From: Gryllotalpicola daejeonensis
GTDB lineage: Bacteria > Actinomycetota > Actinomycetes > Actinomycetales > Microbacteriaceae
Assembly: GCF_039538145.1 (NCBI RefSeq)
Contig: NZ_BAABBV010000001.1
Location: 930,001 to 994,000, forward strand
Reading direction: 5' to 3'
Length of the DNA: 64,000 bases
Positions within the stretch are counted from its first letter, which is position 1. Each line of letters opens with the position of its first letter. Made by a program: the position numbers and the translations under genes. Below are positions 33,343 to 44,449 of this stretch, one piece after another. The notes below the pieces were generated by a model. The model had not been told where the DNA came from, made no database searches, and saw only the letters and a program-made list of their open reading frames with translations.

Positions 33343-35400
33343 TCAGTCGCCCCAGAGACCGCCGCGACCCCAACCCGACCAGTCGCCGCCCGCGCCGTAC
33401 CCGCCGGACGCCGACCAGGCGCGCGAGCCGAGGTACGAGTCGACGACAGCGGCGCCGAGCTCTTCGTTCTCCGGCGCGACCACGCGGCCCTCGACGCGCT
33501 TCGCCATGCTGTCGACGAAGCGCGCGAGGCTCGGGTCGTCGCCCAGGCGGAAGAAGGTGATCTGGGCGCCGAGCCGCATCGAGTTCTCGAGCTCGCGCAC
33601 CGTGTAGGCGATCGTGACCGGGTGCGGCGGGTACGAGAAGCGCACCTCGCCGTCTGACTCGAGGTGCGAGGTCGGCTCGCCGTCGGTCACGATCAGCAGC
33701 ACGGGCTGCGCGGTCGGGTGCTTGCGGAAGTGTCGGTTGGCCAGCAGCAGCGCGTGATGCAGGTTGGTGCCCTTCGCCCAGCTCGCCTCGAGGGCGGTGA
33801 GCTCTTCGATGTCCATCACCTCTGCGTGCCGCCCGAAGCCGATCAGCTGCAGATCATCGCCGCGGAACCGGCTCCTGATCAGGGTGTGCAGTGCGAGCGC
33901 CGTGCGCTTCATGGGCACCCAGCGGCCGTCGATCTCCATCGAGAACGACGTGTCGGCGAGCAGCGCGACGGCCGCCTGCGTGCGCGCCTCGGTCTCGGCG
34001 ACCTCGATGTCGTCGATGCCGATGAGGCGGCCGCCCGCGTCGGCTGGCTCGGCCGCCCGGCGGCGGATGCCGTTCAACACGGTGCGCGGGATGTCCCACG
34101 GCTCGGTGTCGCCGAACTGCCAGGCGCGCGTCGAGCCGGAGAGGTCGCCCGCGGCCCCCGCCTGCCGCAGCTCGCGCTGACCCTGCCTGGCGGACATCCG
34201 CTTCGCGATGTCTTTGAGCAGGGTGGTGCCGAGCTGCCGCATCGCCTTCGGCGTCAGCTGCAGTCGCCCGGTCGAATCGCGCCGCAGGGTGCCGTCGCGG
34301 CGCAGCGCCCGCTCGAGCTCGCGCAGGGTGTGCGCGTCGACGGCCGCTTCGTCACCGAGCTGCCTGGCGAGCTTGTCGAGGTCGATGTCGTCCATGCGGG
34401 CGCCCTCGTACGACTGCGAGAGCTGCTCTGAGAGCTCGTCGAGGTCCGCGAGGTCTTGCAGCACGCCTGCACCCTCGCCGAGCCCGAGCGGCTGGTCGCC
34501 GTCGAAGCGCTCTGAGCCCGACCAGTCCTCCCCCGGGCGAAGCGCCTGCAGGCTCTGGTCGAGGCGTGCGAGCTGCTGCGCGAGCTCGGGCGACCCGAAC
34601 GCCTGCGCCGACAGCTCGAAGAGCTCCTGCCGCTGTTCCTCGGTCATCGAGTTGAGCATGCGCTGGGCGGCCGCCGACCGCTTCGCCAGCGTGTCGATCA
34701 GTTCGTCGACGTTGCGCGGCCCCTCGGGGAAGAACGCACCGTGCTTCGCCATGAAGTCCTCGAAGTCCTGCGGGGTGTCCTCGCCGCGGGCATGCTTCTC
34801 GAGCAGGTCGTTCAGGTCGTTCAGCATCTCGCCGACGGCTTCGCGGTCGGCATCCGTGACATTCTCGAGCGCCTGCTTCATGCCGCCGAAGCGCTGGTCG
34901 AGCAGCTCGCGGCCGAGCAGGTTCTTGATCTGCTCGTAGTCGGCGCGCGCCTGGCTCGACCGCCACTGGTAGTCCTGCAGCTCGTTGACCGCGGCCGACG
35001 TCGAGGCCGGCAGATTCTCGAGCCGCGTCTCGGCGAACGACCGGTCGAGGTCGTCCAGGTCGACGTCGCGGGCCAGCTGCTTGCGCTCTTCGAGCACCGC
35101 GCGGTCGAGCAGTTTCTTGATCTCCTGCAGCGTCCCGTCGAGCTGGTGGCGCTGCAGCAGGTCGCGCCGGCGCTCCGAGACCCGCCTGCCGAGGTCGTCG
35201 AGCCCCCTGCGCCCCTCGCCGCCGCGGCGCAGATACTCGCGCATGGCGCGCTCGGCCGAGTAGCCGGCCATGACCTGCTCGCCGATCTTGTCGAGCGCCT
35301 CGGCGAGGTCGACGGGCGGGGCGAGCGGGTCGCCGCCTTGATAGCGCTGGAAGCGCGCGTGGTGCGACTCGAAAGAGCGGTGATCGGATGCCTCAGCCAT
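33343..35400 (-). CDS. VWA-domain protein (Mg-chelatase D/CoxE-like)
   Basis: A 685-residue protein. The first 450 residues are helical, acidic and Gln/Leu/Arg-rich with likely coiled coils. Residues about 480-640 are a von Willebrand A domain with the MIDAS motif DTSFS (AVALLADTSFSME), a conserved Thr in KGTNLHHAL and VTDGEPTSH. The C-terminus is Gly/Trp-rich. Overlapping by 8 bp with a MoxR/ChlI ATPase suggests an ATPase-VWA chaperone pair that remodels or metallates a client; the client is unknown. Confidence 0.85.
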   Translation of the reverse strand: MAEASDHRSFESHHARFQRYQGGDPLAPPVDLAEALDKIGEQVMAGYSAERAMREYLRRGGEGRRGLDDLGRRVSERRRDLLQRHQLDGTLQEIKKLLDRAVLEERKQLARDVDLDDLDRSFAETRLENLPASTSAAVNELQDYQWRSSQARADYEQIKNLLGRELLDQRFGGMKQALENVTDADREAVGEMLNDLNDLLEKHARGEDTPQDFEDFMAKHGAFFPEGPRNVDELIDTLAKRSAAAQRMLNSMTEEQRQELFELSAQAFGSPELAQQLARLDQSLQALRPGEDWSGSERFDGDQPLGLGEGAGVLQDLADLDELSEQLSQSYEGARMDDIDLDKLARQLGDEAAVDAHTLRELERALRRDGTLRRDSTGRLQLTPKAMRQLGTTLLKDIAKRMSARQGQRELRQAGAAGDLSGSTRAWQFGDTEPWDIPRTVLNGIRRRAAEPADAGGRLIGIDDIEVAETEARTQAAVALLADTSFSMEIDGRWVPMKRTALALHTLIRSRFRGDDLQLIGFGRHAEVMDIEELTALEASWAKGTNLHHALLLANRHFRKHPTAQPVLLIVTDGEPTSHLESDGEVRFSYPPHPVTIAYTVRELENSMRLGAQITFFRLGDDPSLARFVDSMAKRVEGRVVAPENEELGAAVVDSYLGSRAWSASGGYGAGGDWSGWGRGGLWGD

Positions 35401-36793
35401 AGACCGTCTCGCTGCCGTCGGTGTCCTTGCCGATCTTCCTGGCGAGATAGAGCCCTTCGAGCGCGAGCTCGATCGCGGCGGCCCGCTCCCCCTCGGTGCT
35501 GGCTCCCAGACGCGCGGCGGTCTCGTCGTACAGCTCGGACTCCCCGAGCCGCGGCAGCCCCGCGAGGAAGTCCCGCGCGGTCACTGCCTCGCCGGTGACG
35601 ACCATGGCGCCCGACTCGATCGCCTCGACGAGGGCACCGAAGTCGAGTCCGCGGAAGTGCTCGCGCACGGTGTCGGCGGTCGCGGTGCGCAGCAGGTGGG
35701 TGAGCACCTCGCTCTCGCGCCCCTCCTCGCCGGTCTCGAACTCGATCTTGCCGCCGAGCACGTCGACCGCGGTCTGCAGATCGACCACGCGTGCGGTCGG
35801 CTCTGCACCGGCATCCGTCTCGCCCTGCGCGGCCGCGCGATGCAATGCGGAAGCCGCGATCGTCTCGGCGCCCGCGATGGCAAAGCGCGCGCTCACGCCG
35901 CTGCGCTGGTCGACGGAGGTCGACTCGCGCAGGGCGCGCGTGAATCGCGCGAGGATCTCTATCAGGTGATCCGGCACGGATGCCACGAGCTCGGCCTCCT
36001 GGCGGATGACCGCCATCTCGGCATCCAGCCGGTGCGGGTAGTGCGTGCGGATCTCGGCGCCGAAGCGGTCCTTCAGCGGCGTGATGATGCGACCGCGGTT
36101 GGTGTAGTCCTCGGGGTTCGCCGACGCGACGACGAGCACGTCGAGCGGCAGCCGCAGCACGTAGCCGCGGATCTGGATGTCGCGCTCCTCCATCACGTTG
36201 AGCATCGACACCTGGATGCGCTCGGCGAGGTCGGGCAGCTCGTTGATCGCGACGATGCCGCGGTGGCTGCGCGGAATCAGCCCGAAGTGGATCGTCTCCG
36301 GATCGCCGAGCGAGCGCCCCTCTGCCACCTTCATCGGATCGACGTCGCCGATCAGGTCGGCGACGCTCGTGTCGGGCGTGGCCAGCTTCTCGACGTAGCG
36401 CTCGCTGCGGTGGCGCCATTCGACCGGCAGCATGTCGCCCAGCTCGGCGGCGCGGCGCTGCGATTCGTGCGTGATGGGCTCGTAGGGGTGCTCGCCGAGC
36501 TCTGAGCCCGCGATCACCGGCGTCCACTCATCGAGCAGCCCGCCGATCGTGCGCAGCAGGCGGGTCTTCCCCTGCCCGCGCTCGCCGAGCAGCACGATGT
36601 CGTGGCCGGCGATGAGTGCGCGCTCGAGCTGCGGGATGACGGTCGTCTCGAAGCCGTGCAGCCCCGGCCACGGGTCGGCGCCGGCGCGCAGCTTCGCGAG
36701 CAGGTTGTCGCGCAGCTCGGCGCGAAGAGGCTTCTGCTGGTGGCCGCTCGCTCGCAGCTCCCCCACGGTGGCGATGGTCGGTGCGTCCGTCAT
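35393..36793 (-). CDS. MoxR/Mg-chelatase I-like AAA+ ATPase
   Basis: A 466-residue AAA+ protein. Walker A is GERGQGKT (70-77), Walker B is GIVAINELPDL, and sensor 1 is VVASANPEDYTNRG. The insert ERIQVSMLNVMEERDIQIRGY is typical of the ChlI/MoxR clade. It would drive its VWA partner encoded directly downstream. The start at 36793 follows TAGCCT (36800-36805, minus strand) by 6 nt, pointing to a leaderless message for the pair. Confidence 0.88.
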   Translation of the reverse strand: MTDAPTIATVGELRASGHQQKPLRAELRDNLLAKLRAGADPWPGLHGFETTVIPQLERALIAGHDIVLLGERGQGKTRLLRTIGGLLDEWTPVIAGSELGEHPYEPITHESQRRAAELGDMLPVEWRHRSERYVEKLATPDTSVADLIGDVDPMKVAEGRSLGDPETIHFGLIPRSHRGIVAINELPDLAERIQVSMLNVMEERDIQIRGYVLRLPLDVLVVASANPEDYTNRGRIITPLKDRFGAEIRTHYPHRLDAEMAVIRQEAELVASVPDHLIEILARFTRALRESTSVDQRSGVSARFAIAGAETIAASALHRAAAQGETDAGAEPTARVVDLQTAVDVLGGKIEFETGEEGRESEVLTHLLRTATADTVREHFRGLDFGALVEAIESGAMVVTGEAVTARDFLAGLPRLGESELYDETAARLGASTEGERAAAIELALEGLYLARKIGKDTDGSETVYG

Positions 36794-36846
36794 TGCGGCA
36801 GGCTAACCCCGCATGGTTATTCGTGCACCGGGGAACAGGGTGAACT

Positions 36847-37107
36847 ATGAGTCTCGGAACAGGAATCGTCCTCTTTGTGATCGGCGCGATCCTTGCGTTC
36901 GCGGTGCATGTCCAGGTCGCCTGGGTTGACCTGCAGGTCGTCGGCTACATCCTCATGATCGCCGGCGCGGTCGGAATCATCCTCGGCATCATCCTCATCG
37001 CGACACGGCGCAACCGCACGGTCACGACGAGTCGCGGCTATGTCGACCCGGCGACGGGCGAGCGGGTGCAGCGCAGCACCGTCGATCGCGACGACCCGTA
37101 CGTGTAA
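36847..37107 (+). CDS. DUF6458 family small membrane protein
   Basis: An 86-residue protein with two membrane helices (residues 3-24 and 32-55) and a polar C-terminal tail ending in DRDDPYV. The opening MSLGTGIVLFVIGAILAFAV is typical of the actinobacterial DUF6458 family, whose function is unknown. A terminator follows 36 bp downstream. Confidence 0.82.
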   Translation: MSLGTGIVLFVIGAILAFAVHVQVAWVDLQVVGYILMIAGAVGIILGIILIATRRNRTVTTSRGYVDPATGERVQRSTVDRDDPYV

Positions 37108-37142
37108 ATCGCACACAGCGCAGAACGCATGCTTCAACGCGA

Positions 37143-37168
37143 AGAGGCCGCCCAGAAGGGCGGCCTCT
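37143..37168. terminator. Two-way terminator between DUF6458 gene and katG
   Basis: An 11-bp GC-rich stem (AGAGGCCGCCC with GGGCGGCCTCT) around the tetraloop AGAA sits between the two convergent genes. The T-run is poor on both sides, so the strength comes from the stem. Confidence 0.8.
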
Positions 37169-37184
37169 CGTGCAGGGGCTGTTG

Positions 37185-39470
<2,286 letters not shown>

Positions 39471-39510
39471 GGTGTTCCTTCCAGGTTGGTTGGTAGGGAG
39501 TCGGAGAGTT

Positions 39511-39948
39511 CTAGGAGCGCTGGGCTGCGCAGTCGGGGCAGAGCCCCCAGTAGACGACCTCGGCCGTCTCGATCTGGAAGCCGTGGGAGTCGCTCGGCTC
39601 GAGGCAGGGCGCCTCGCCGACCGCGCAGTCGACGTCTTGCACGGCGCCGCACGAACGGCAGACGGCGTGGTGGTGGTTGTCGCCGACGCGCGTCTCGTAG
39701 CGCGCGAGCGACCCCTGCGGCTGGATGCGCCGCACGAGCCCCGCCTCGGTGAGGGTGTGCAGCGTGTCATAGACCGCCTGGTGCGACACCTCGGGAAGCT
39801 CCGCGCGCGCCGCCGCGATCAGCGTGTCGGTGTCGGAGTGCGGCAGGCGCCCGACGGCCTCGAAGACCGCGACACGCGGCCGCGTCACCCTGAGGCCTGC
39901 GTCGCGAAGCATCCGTTCGATGTCCACCGCAAGCGTCACGTGATCCAC
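39511..39948 (-). CDS. furA: FurA-type peroxide-sensing repressor
   Basis: A 145-residue Fur-family protein close in layout to mycobacterial FurA: LRVTRPRVAVFEAV, SHQAVYDTLHTLTEAGLVRRIQPQGSLARYE, RVGDNHHHAVCRSCG and YWGLCPDC. The CRSCG and CPDC Cys pairs are the structural zinc site; the HHH motif serves the regulatory metal. GTG at 39948 gives the length of known FurA proteins; a TTG at 39975 would extend it into the operator. It should repress itself and katG until oxidised. Confidence 0.92.
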   Translation of the reverse strand: MDHVTLAVDIERMLRDAGLRVTRPRVAVFEAVGRLPHSDTDTLIAAARAELPEVSHQAVYDTLHTLTEAGLVRRIQPQGSLARYETRVGDNHHHAVCRSCGAVQDVDCAVGEAPCLEPSDSHGFQIETAEVVYWGLCPDCAAQRS

Positions 39949-39960
39949 CCTGCCCGCTTT

Positions 39961-39978
39961 TCTTGATCGAGTCAAAAG
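39961..39978 (-). promoter_or_regulatory. Candidate FurA operator
   Basis: TTGA TCGAG TCAA (39963-39975) is an inverted repeat within an AT-rich patch just upstream of the furA start. Its place fits the autoregulatory FurA box known from Streptomyces and mycobacteria. Confidence 0.6.
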
Positions 39979-39986
39979 AACACTGC

Positions 39987-40010
39987 GTGTACGGCTCGGA
40001 ACCTGGGTAC
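39987..40010 (+). promoter_or_regulatory. Possible sigma-B/SigF-type promoter
   Basis: GTGT (39987-39990), 14 nt, then GGGTAC (40005-40010) resembles the actinobacterial stress-sigma pattern GTTT-N14-16-GGGTA. The SDR start codon is 9 nt past the -10. Confidence 0.45.
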
Positions 40011-40019
40011 CGCGCCGCC

Positions 40020-41003
40020 ATGGCTCAGAAGCAGGTCGTCGTGATCACAGGTGCGTCGAGCGGCATCGGCCGCGATGCGGCGCTGCGCTTCGCGCGCCGC
40101 GGCGCGCAACTCGTCCTGGTGAGCAGACGGGGGCAGGTGCTCGAGGACGTCGCGGCCGAATGCGTGCGCAAGGGCGCCGGGGATGCCGTCGCGGTCGCCG
40201 CCGACGTGAGCGATGAGGCCCAGGTGCAGAACGTCGTCGGCACCGCGTTCGCCCGGTTCGGCCGCATCGATGTGTGGGTGAACGACGCCGGCGTCGACGC
40301 CTACGGCCCGCTCGACCAGTTGCGGCCGGACGAGATCCGCCGCGTGTTCGACGTCAATGTCACGGGCACCGCGCTCGGCACGCGCGCCGCGCTGCGCGCG
40401 ATGAAGCGTGCGGGCCGCGGCACGATCGTGAACGTCTCGTCGGTGCTCGGCGAGGTGCCGCAGCCGTATGCCGCGGCCTACAGCGCCTCGAAGGCCGCGA
40501 TTCGCGCGCTGTCTGCGGCGGTGCGCAGCGAGCTCGCCCTCGAGGGGCATCGGCACATCCACGTGAGCGTCGTCATCCCGGCGACGACCGACACCCCCGC
40601 CTATCGCCACTCGGCGAACCGCTCCGGACGGAAGCTGCGGGCGATGCCGCCGGTCTACCCGGTGAGTGCGGCGGGCAAGGCGATCGTGCGCGCCGCCGTG
40701 AAGCACCCGCGCGAGGTCGCCGCGAACGCCGCCGGCCGCATATTCGTGCCGATGCACCGGCTGGCGCCGACGGTGGCGGAGGCCGAGCTCGCGCAACTGA
40801 CGAAGCGAACGCAGTTCACACGCGGCCGCGCGGAGGGAACGAGCGGCAACCTCTTCGAGCCCTTCCCCGACGCCGATGCGAGCGTCGGCGGGGGCTGGCG
40901 CGGGGGCGCCCGCCAGGGCGTGAACCGGGTGCTGCTGATCGCCGCGGCCGCTGTGCCGATCTGGTGGTTCATGACGAAGGCGAAGAAGGGTGCGAAGCGA
41001 TGA
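40020..41003 (+). CDS. SDR family oxidoreductase
   Basis: A 327-residue short-chain dehydrogenase. Cofactor motif TGASSGIG (10-17), VNDAGVDAYG in place of NNAG, the catalytic Ser (VNVSSVLG) and Tyr154-x-x-x-Lys158 (YSASK) are intact. A C-terminal hydrophobic helix followed by KAKKGAKR (about 305-327) suggests membrane attachment. It is the first gene of a four-gene overlapping operon with a zinc dehydrogenase; the substrate is unknown. The likely promoter is of stress-sigma type. Confidence 0.87.
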   Translation: MAQKQVVVITGASSGIGRDAALRFARRGAQLVLVSRRGQVLEDVAAECVRKGAGDAVAVAADVSDEAQVQNVVGTAFARFGRIDVWVNDAGVDAYGPLDQLRPDEIRRVFDVNVTGTALGTRAALRAMKRAGRGTIVNVSSVLGEVPQPYAAAYSASKAAIRALSAAVRSELALEGHRHIHVSVVIPATTDTPAYRHSANRSGRKLRAMPPVYPVSAAGKAIVRAAVKHPREVAANAAGRIFVPMHRLAPTVAEAELAQLTKRTQFTRGRAEGTSGNLFEPFPDADASVGGGWRGGARQGVNRVLLIAAAAVPIWWFMTKAKKGAKR

Positions 41004-42139
41004 AGGCGATGGTGTACCGCGGGCCTTATCAGGTCGGCGTCGAAGAAAAGCCCGAGCCGGTGATCGAGCACCCGAACGACGCGATCGTGCGCGTGACGCT
41101 CGCCTCGATCTGCGGCTCCGACCTGCACCTGTATCACGGCATGATGCCCGACACTCGGGTCGGCACGACGTTCGGCCACGAGTTCATCGGCGAGGTGGTC
41201 GAGGTCGGGGCATCCGTTCAGAACCTCAAAGCCGGCGACCGCGTGATGGTGCCGTTCAACGTGTACTGCGGCTCCTGCTACTTCTGCGCGCGCGGCCTCT
41301 ATTCGAACTGCCACAACGTGAACCCGAACGCGACGGCCGTCGGCGGAATCTACGGGTATTCGCACACGTGCGGCGGCTACGACGGCGGCCAGGCGGAGTA
41401 CGTGCGCGTGCCGTTCGCGGACGTCGGGCCGAGCGTGATCCCCGACTGGCTGAGCGAGAGCGACGCGCTGCTGATGACGGATGCCCTGGCCACCGGCTAC
41501 TTCGGCGCGCAGCTCGGCGACATCCTGCCCGGCGACACCGTGGTGGTCTTCGGTGCGGGCCCCATCGGATTGTTCGCGGCGCGCTCGGCGTGGCTCATGG
41601 GCGCAGGCCGCGTAATCGTCGTCGACCGCCTGGACTACCGGCTCGAGAAGGCGCGCCAGTTCGCGTTCGCCGAGACGCGCAACTACGAGCATTTCGGCGA
41701 CATCATTGTCGAGCTCAAGCACGCGACCGACGGCCTCGGCGCCGACGTCGTGATCGACGCGGTCGGGGCGGAGGCCGACGGCAACCTGCTGCAGCACGTC
41801 ACCTCGACGAAGCTCAAGCTGCAGGGCGGGTCGCCGATCGCGCTCAACTGGGCGATCGACAGCGTGCGCAAGGGCGGCACGGTGTCGGTCGTCGGCGCCT
41901 ACGGGCCCATGTTCAGCGCCGTGAAGTTCGGCGACGCCATGAACAAGGGCCTCACGCTGCGCATGAACCAGTGCCCGGTGAAGAGGCAGTGGCCCCGGCT
42001 GCTCGAGCACATCAAGAACGGATTCCTCACCCCGAGCGACATCGTGACGCACCGCATTCCCCTCGACGAGATCGCCGACGGCTACCGCGTCTTCTCGGGC
42101 AAGGAAGACGGCTGTATCAAGACACTTCTGGAGATGTGA
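41000..42139 (+). CDS. Zinc-dependent alcohol dehydrogenase family protein
   Basis: A 379-residue MDR enzyme. Catalytic zinc ligands Cys38, His60 and Glu61 are seen in SICGSDLH and FGHEFIG; the structural zinc Cys cluster is YCGSCYFCARGLYSNC. The NAD site is VVFGAGPIGLFAA. It resembles the glutathione-independent formaldehyde dehydrogenase-like branch (long, with VVIDAVGAEADG and insertion near LNWAIDSVRKGG). ATGA overlap (41000-41003) couples it to the SDR gene. Confidence 0.88.
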   Translation: MKAMVYRGPYQVGVEEKPEPVIEHPNDAIVRVTLASICGSDLHLYHGMMPDTRVGTTFGHEFIGEVVEVGASVQNLKAGDRVMVPFNVYCGSCYFCARGLYSNCHNVNPNATAVGGIYGYSHTCGGYDGGQAEYVRVPFADVGPSVIPDWLSESDALLMTDALATGYFGAQLGDILPGDTVVVFGAGPIGLFAARSAWLMGAGRVIVVDRLDYRLEKARQFAFAETRNYEHFGDIIVELKHATDGLGADVVIDAVGAEADGNLLQHVTSTKLKLQGGSPIALNWAIDSVRKGGTVSVVGAYGPMFSAVKFGDAMNKGLTLRMNQCPVKRQWPRLLEHIKNGFLTPSDIVTHRIPLDEIADGYRVFSGKEDGCIKTLLEM

Positions 42140-42591
42140 TGGATCCCTACACCGCAGGCACAGAGCGCCCGCAGTTCGACGAGGCGGCGCTGCGCGCCCG
42201 CATCCCCGGCTGGGGTGCTGACAGCGACCCCGCCGACCGCCCGGCCGTGCCTCGCGAGCGCTTCGACCCGGCGGCGAGCGGCGCGCACTGGGACGTGCCC
42301 GAGCAGCAGCCGGGCGGGAGCGGCCGCGAGCGCTCGATCGAGCACCGGCGGCTGACACCAGTGTTCGGCACGGTGGCGCCGTTGCGCGGCGTCTCCGGGG
42401 CGATCCGCCGTTTCGCGTACAACAACTTCAGCGAGGGCCGGGCCGCGCACTGGCTGCTGCTGATCCTCGGCGACCGGGTGGAGAGCATGGGTGCCCGCTT
42501 CCAGCGCGAGCCGGTGCGCGCCGCTGCACCGTGGCTCATCGGCGCCGCGGCGATCGGCGCGATGGTCAGCCTGCGGCGCGGGCGCAGGTGA
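42139..42591 (+). CDS. Uncharacterised protein with C-terminal membrane helix
   Basis: A 150-residue protein I do not recognise. Residues 1-75 are polar, Pro/Arg-rich and probably disordered; about 75-120 are amphipathic (IRRFAYNNFSEGRAAHWLLLILGDRVESMG); residues 128-145 form one hydrophobic helix before RRGRR. It overlaps the ADH stop by one base (TGATG) and the next gene by four, so it belongs to the SDR-ADH operon and may act at the membrane. Confidence 0.7.
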   Translation: MDPYTAGTERPQFDEAALRARIPGWGADSDPADRPAVPRERFDPAASGAHWDVPEQQPGGSGRERSIEHRRLTPVFGTVAPLRGVSGAIRRFAYNNFSEGRAAHWLLLILGDRVESMGARFQREPVRAAAPWLIGAAAIGAMVSLRRGRR

Positions 42592-42995
42592 GCGTCGTGC
42601 TCGAGCCTCGGGCCGTCGCCCGCGCCCAGGGTGCTTTCAACTCAGTGAACGGCCTGTGGCCCCTGCTGCACCTGCGCAGCTTCGAGGCGGTCTTCGGCCG
42701 CAAGACCGATCACTGGTTGGTGCGCACGGTTGCGGGCTTTCTTCTCGTGGTCGGGCTCGTGCAGCTCACTGCCGACACGGATGCCCCGAGCCTTCGTCTG
42801 GTGCGCCGGATCGGAGTCGGAACGTCGCTCGTGCTCGGCACGATCGACGTGATCTACGCCCCGCGACGGCGCATCAGCCGCCTGTACCTGCTCGACGCGG
42901 CCGCGGAAGCGGCGCTGGTCACCGCCTGGGCGCTGGCGCGCGGGGCGGCAGCAGCACCAGCTCGACGGCGCGCACGGCGCCGTCGGCGACGGTGA
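42588..42995 (+). CDS. Uncharacterised small membrane protein
   Basis: A 135-residue protein with about three membrane helices (TVAGFLLVVGLVQLTA, IGVGTSLVLGTIDVIYA, DAAAEAALVTAWALA) after a soluble segment FNSVNGLWPLLHLRSFEAVFG. Function unknown. The final residues are almost all Arg/Ala because the 3' end overlaps the metallophosphoesterase gene on the other strand by 77 bp. It starts in a GTGA overlap with the previous gene and is the last of the operon. Confidence 0.68.
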   Translation: MSVVLEPRAVARAQGAFNSVNGLWPLLHLRSFEAVFGRKTDHWLVRTVAGFLLVVGLVQLTADTDAPSLRLVRRIGVGTSLVLGTIDVIYAPRRRISRLYLLDAAAEAALVTAWALARGAAAAPARRRARRRRRR

Positions 42996-43446
42996 CCCGC
43001 TGGTAGCTGCAGGCCGGCTGCCGTCGACGGTCGGTCGGTGAACCGGGGTTCAGCAGCCTGAGGCCCGCAGGCGTCACGGTGTCCCATGGAATGTGACTGT
43101 GGCCGAAGACGAGCACGTCGACGTCGGGGAAGAGCGCGTCCATGCGCTGTTCGCGCCCCGTCGCCGCGCCCGTCTCGTGGATCGCCGCGAAGCGCACCCC
43201 CTCGATCTCCCACCGGGCGACCTCGGGCAGCCGAGCGCGCAGCTCGGCGCCGTCGTTGTTGCCGTGGACGCCGTGCAGCACGCGGGCGCGATCGTTGAGC
43301 TCGTTCAGCAGTTCGAGGGCGACCCAGTCGCCCGCGTGCGCCACGACGTCCGCCTCGTCGACGGCCGCCCAGACCTCGGGCGGCAGTTCACGCGCGCGCT
43401 TCGGCACGTGCGTGTCGGCGAGCAGCAGCAGCGAGGTGGTCACCAC
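42919..43446 (-). CDS. YfcE/MJ0936-type metallophosphoesterase
   Basis: A 175-residue calcineurin-like phosphodiesterase. Metal-binding motifs are LLADTHV (Asp, His), HAGDW (Asp), GNND (Asn, Asp) and VFGHSHIP (His, His). The small size places it with YfcE/MJ0936 phosphodiesterases of unknown physiological substrate. Its end overlaps the convergent membrane protein gene. It lies just downstream of the manganese catalase gene. Confidence 0.88.
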   Translation of the reverse strand: MVTTSLLLLADTHVPKRARELPPEVWAAVDEADVVAHAGDWVALELLNELNDRARVLHGVHGNNDGAELRARLPEVARWEIEGVRFAAIHETGAATGREQRMDALFPDVDVLVFGHSHIPWDTVTPAGLRLLNPGSPTDRRRQPACSYQRVTVADGAVRAVELVLLPPRAPAPRR

Positions 43447-43453
43447 CCCTTAT

Positions 43454-44335
43454 CTACTCCATGTCGAGCTTGTCCTGCGCGACGGCGGCCACCTCCTCGA
43501 CGGTGTTCGGCAGGTCGGTCGTGCCGAAGTAGCGCGCATCGGGCCGCGTGGGCGGCGGCATCGGGACGCCCTGCTCTGGCGCCTCCCGGTACGCGAACTC
43601 GCCTTTGCCGTCCGGCGTCGGGCCGGAAGCCCAGCGACCGTCGCCGGCCTGGGCGCCGTTCGAGAAGTTGATGTAGTCGTAGGCGACCGACTGGTCCTGC
43701 TGGCTTTCCGGGAACTTGTTCGGCACGGGCAGATCCTCCAGCCCCTCATCGCGCAGCTCGGCGGCCGCCGCGATCCACATGTTCTGGTGCATGGTGTCGC
43801 GGGCGATGAGGAAGCTCAGCAGATCGCGCACGCCCGGGTCATCGGTCATGTGATAGAGCCGAGCGACCTGTACCCGGCCCTGCATCTCGGCGTTCGCGTT
43901 CGCCGTGAAGTCAGCCAGCAGGTTGCCGCTCGCCGTGAGGTACGACCCCGACCACGGGTTACCCATGCTGTCGACGGCCCGGGCGCCGGCTCCGGCGACG
44001 ATCGCGTGCTGGATGTCAGTGCCGCCGATCACCGCCGCGACCGTCGGATCGTCCTGCACAGCGTCTTTGGTGATGCCGAGCGGCGCCTTCTCGAGCAGCT
44101 GCGCGATCATCGTGGCGAGCATCTCGACGTGCCCGAGCTCTTCGGCGCCGATCCCGAACACGAGATCGCGCCACTTGCCCGGGATATGCATGTTCCAGGC
44201 CTGGAACTGGTACTGCAGCGCCACGGTGATCTCGCCGTATTGGCCGCCGAGCACCTCCTGCAGCTTCCGGGCGTACACCGCGTCCGGCTTGGTCGGGCTG
44301 GCCGCGTGCTGCAGCTCCTGTTTGTGAAAGAACAT
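43454..44335 (-). CDS. Manganese-containing catalase
   Basis: A 293-residue di-manganese catalase. The four-helix bundle with carboxylate/His ligands is visible in GGQYGEITVALQYQFQAW, AEELGHVEMLATMI, NANAEMQGRVQVARLYHMTDD and LIARDTMHQNMW. The C-terminal FPESQQDQSVAYDYINFSNG is standard for the non-haem catalases of spore-formers and Actinobacteria. It splits peroxide without a peroxidase intermediate and is the second catalase in this window. The minus-strand upstream sequence has a GGGTAT (44388-44393) but no fitting -35. Confidence 0.92.
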   Translation of the reverse strand: MFFHKQELQHAASPTKPDAVYARKLQEVLGGQYGEITVALQYQFQAWNMHIPGKWRDLVFGIGAEELGHVEMLATMIAQLLEKAPLGITKDAVQDDPTVAAVIGGTDIQHAIVAGAGARAVDSMGNPWSGSYLTASGNLLADFTANANAEMQGRVQVARLYHMTDDPGVRDLLSFLIARDTMHQNMWIAAAAELRDEGLEDLPVPNKFPESQQDQSVAYDYINFSNGAQAGDGRWASGPTPDGKGEFAYREAPEQGVPMPPPTRPDARYFGTTDLPNTVEEVAAVAQDKLDME

Positions 44336-44449
44336 CTGCGTCTCCCCTTGTTGAAGCAGGCGACGTTACGTGCCCCATTCGGGGGCCGATACCCCCTGGC
44401 CGGTAAACGCTCATGACTAGCCAGTGCGCGTGGCGGGTACGAGCCAGGT

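Noticed and set aside
44388..44420. A SigB-type promoter for the manganese catalase
   Set aside because: GGGTAT is present on the minus strand but the only GTTT is 10 nt away, too close for a -35 element.
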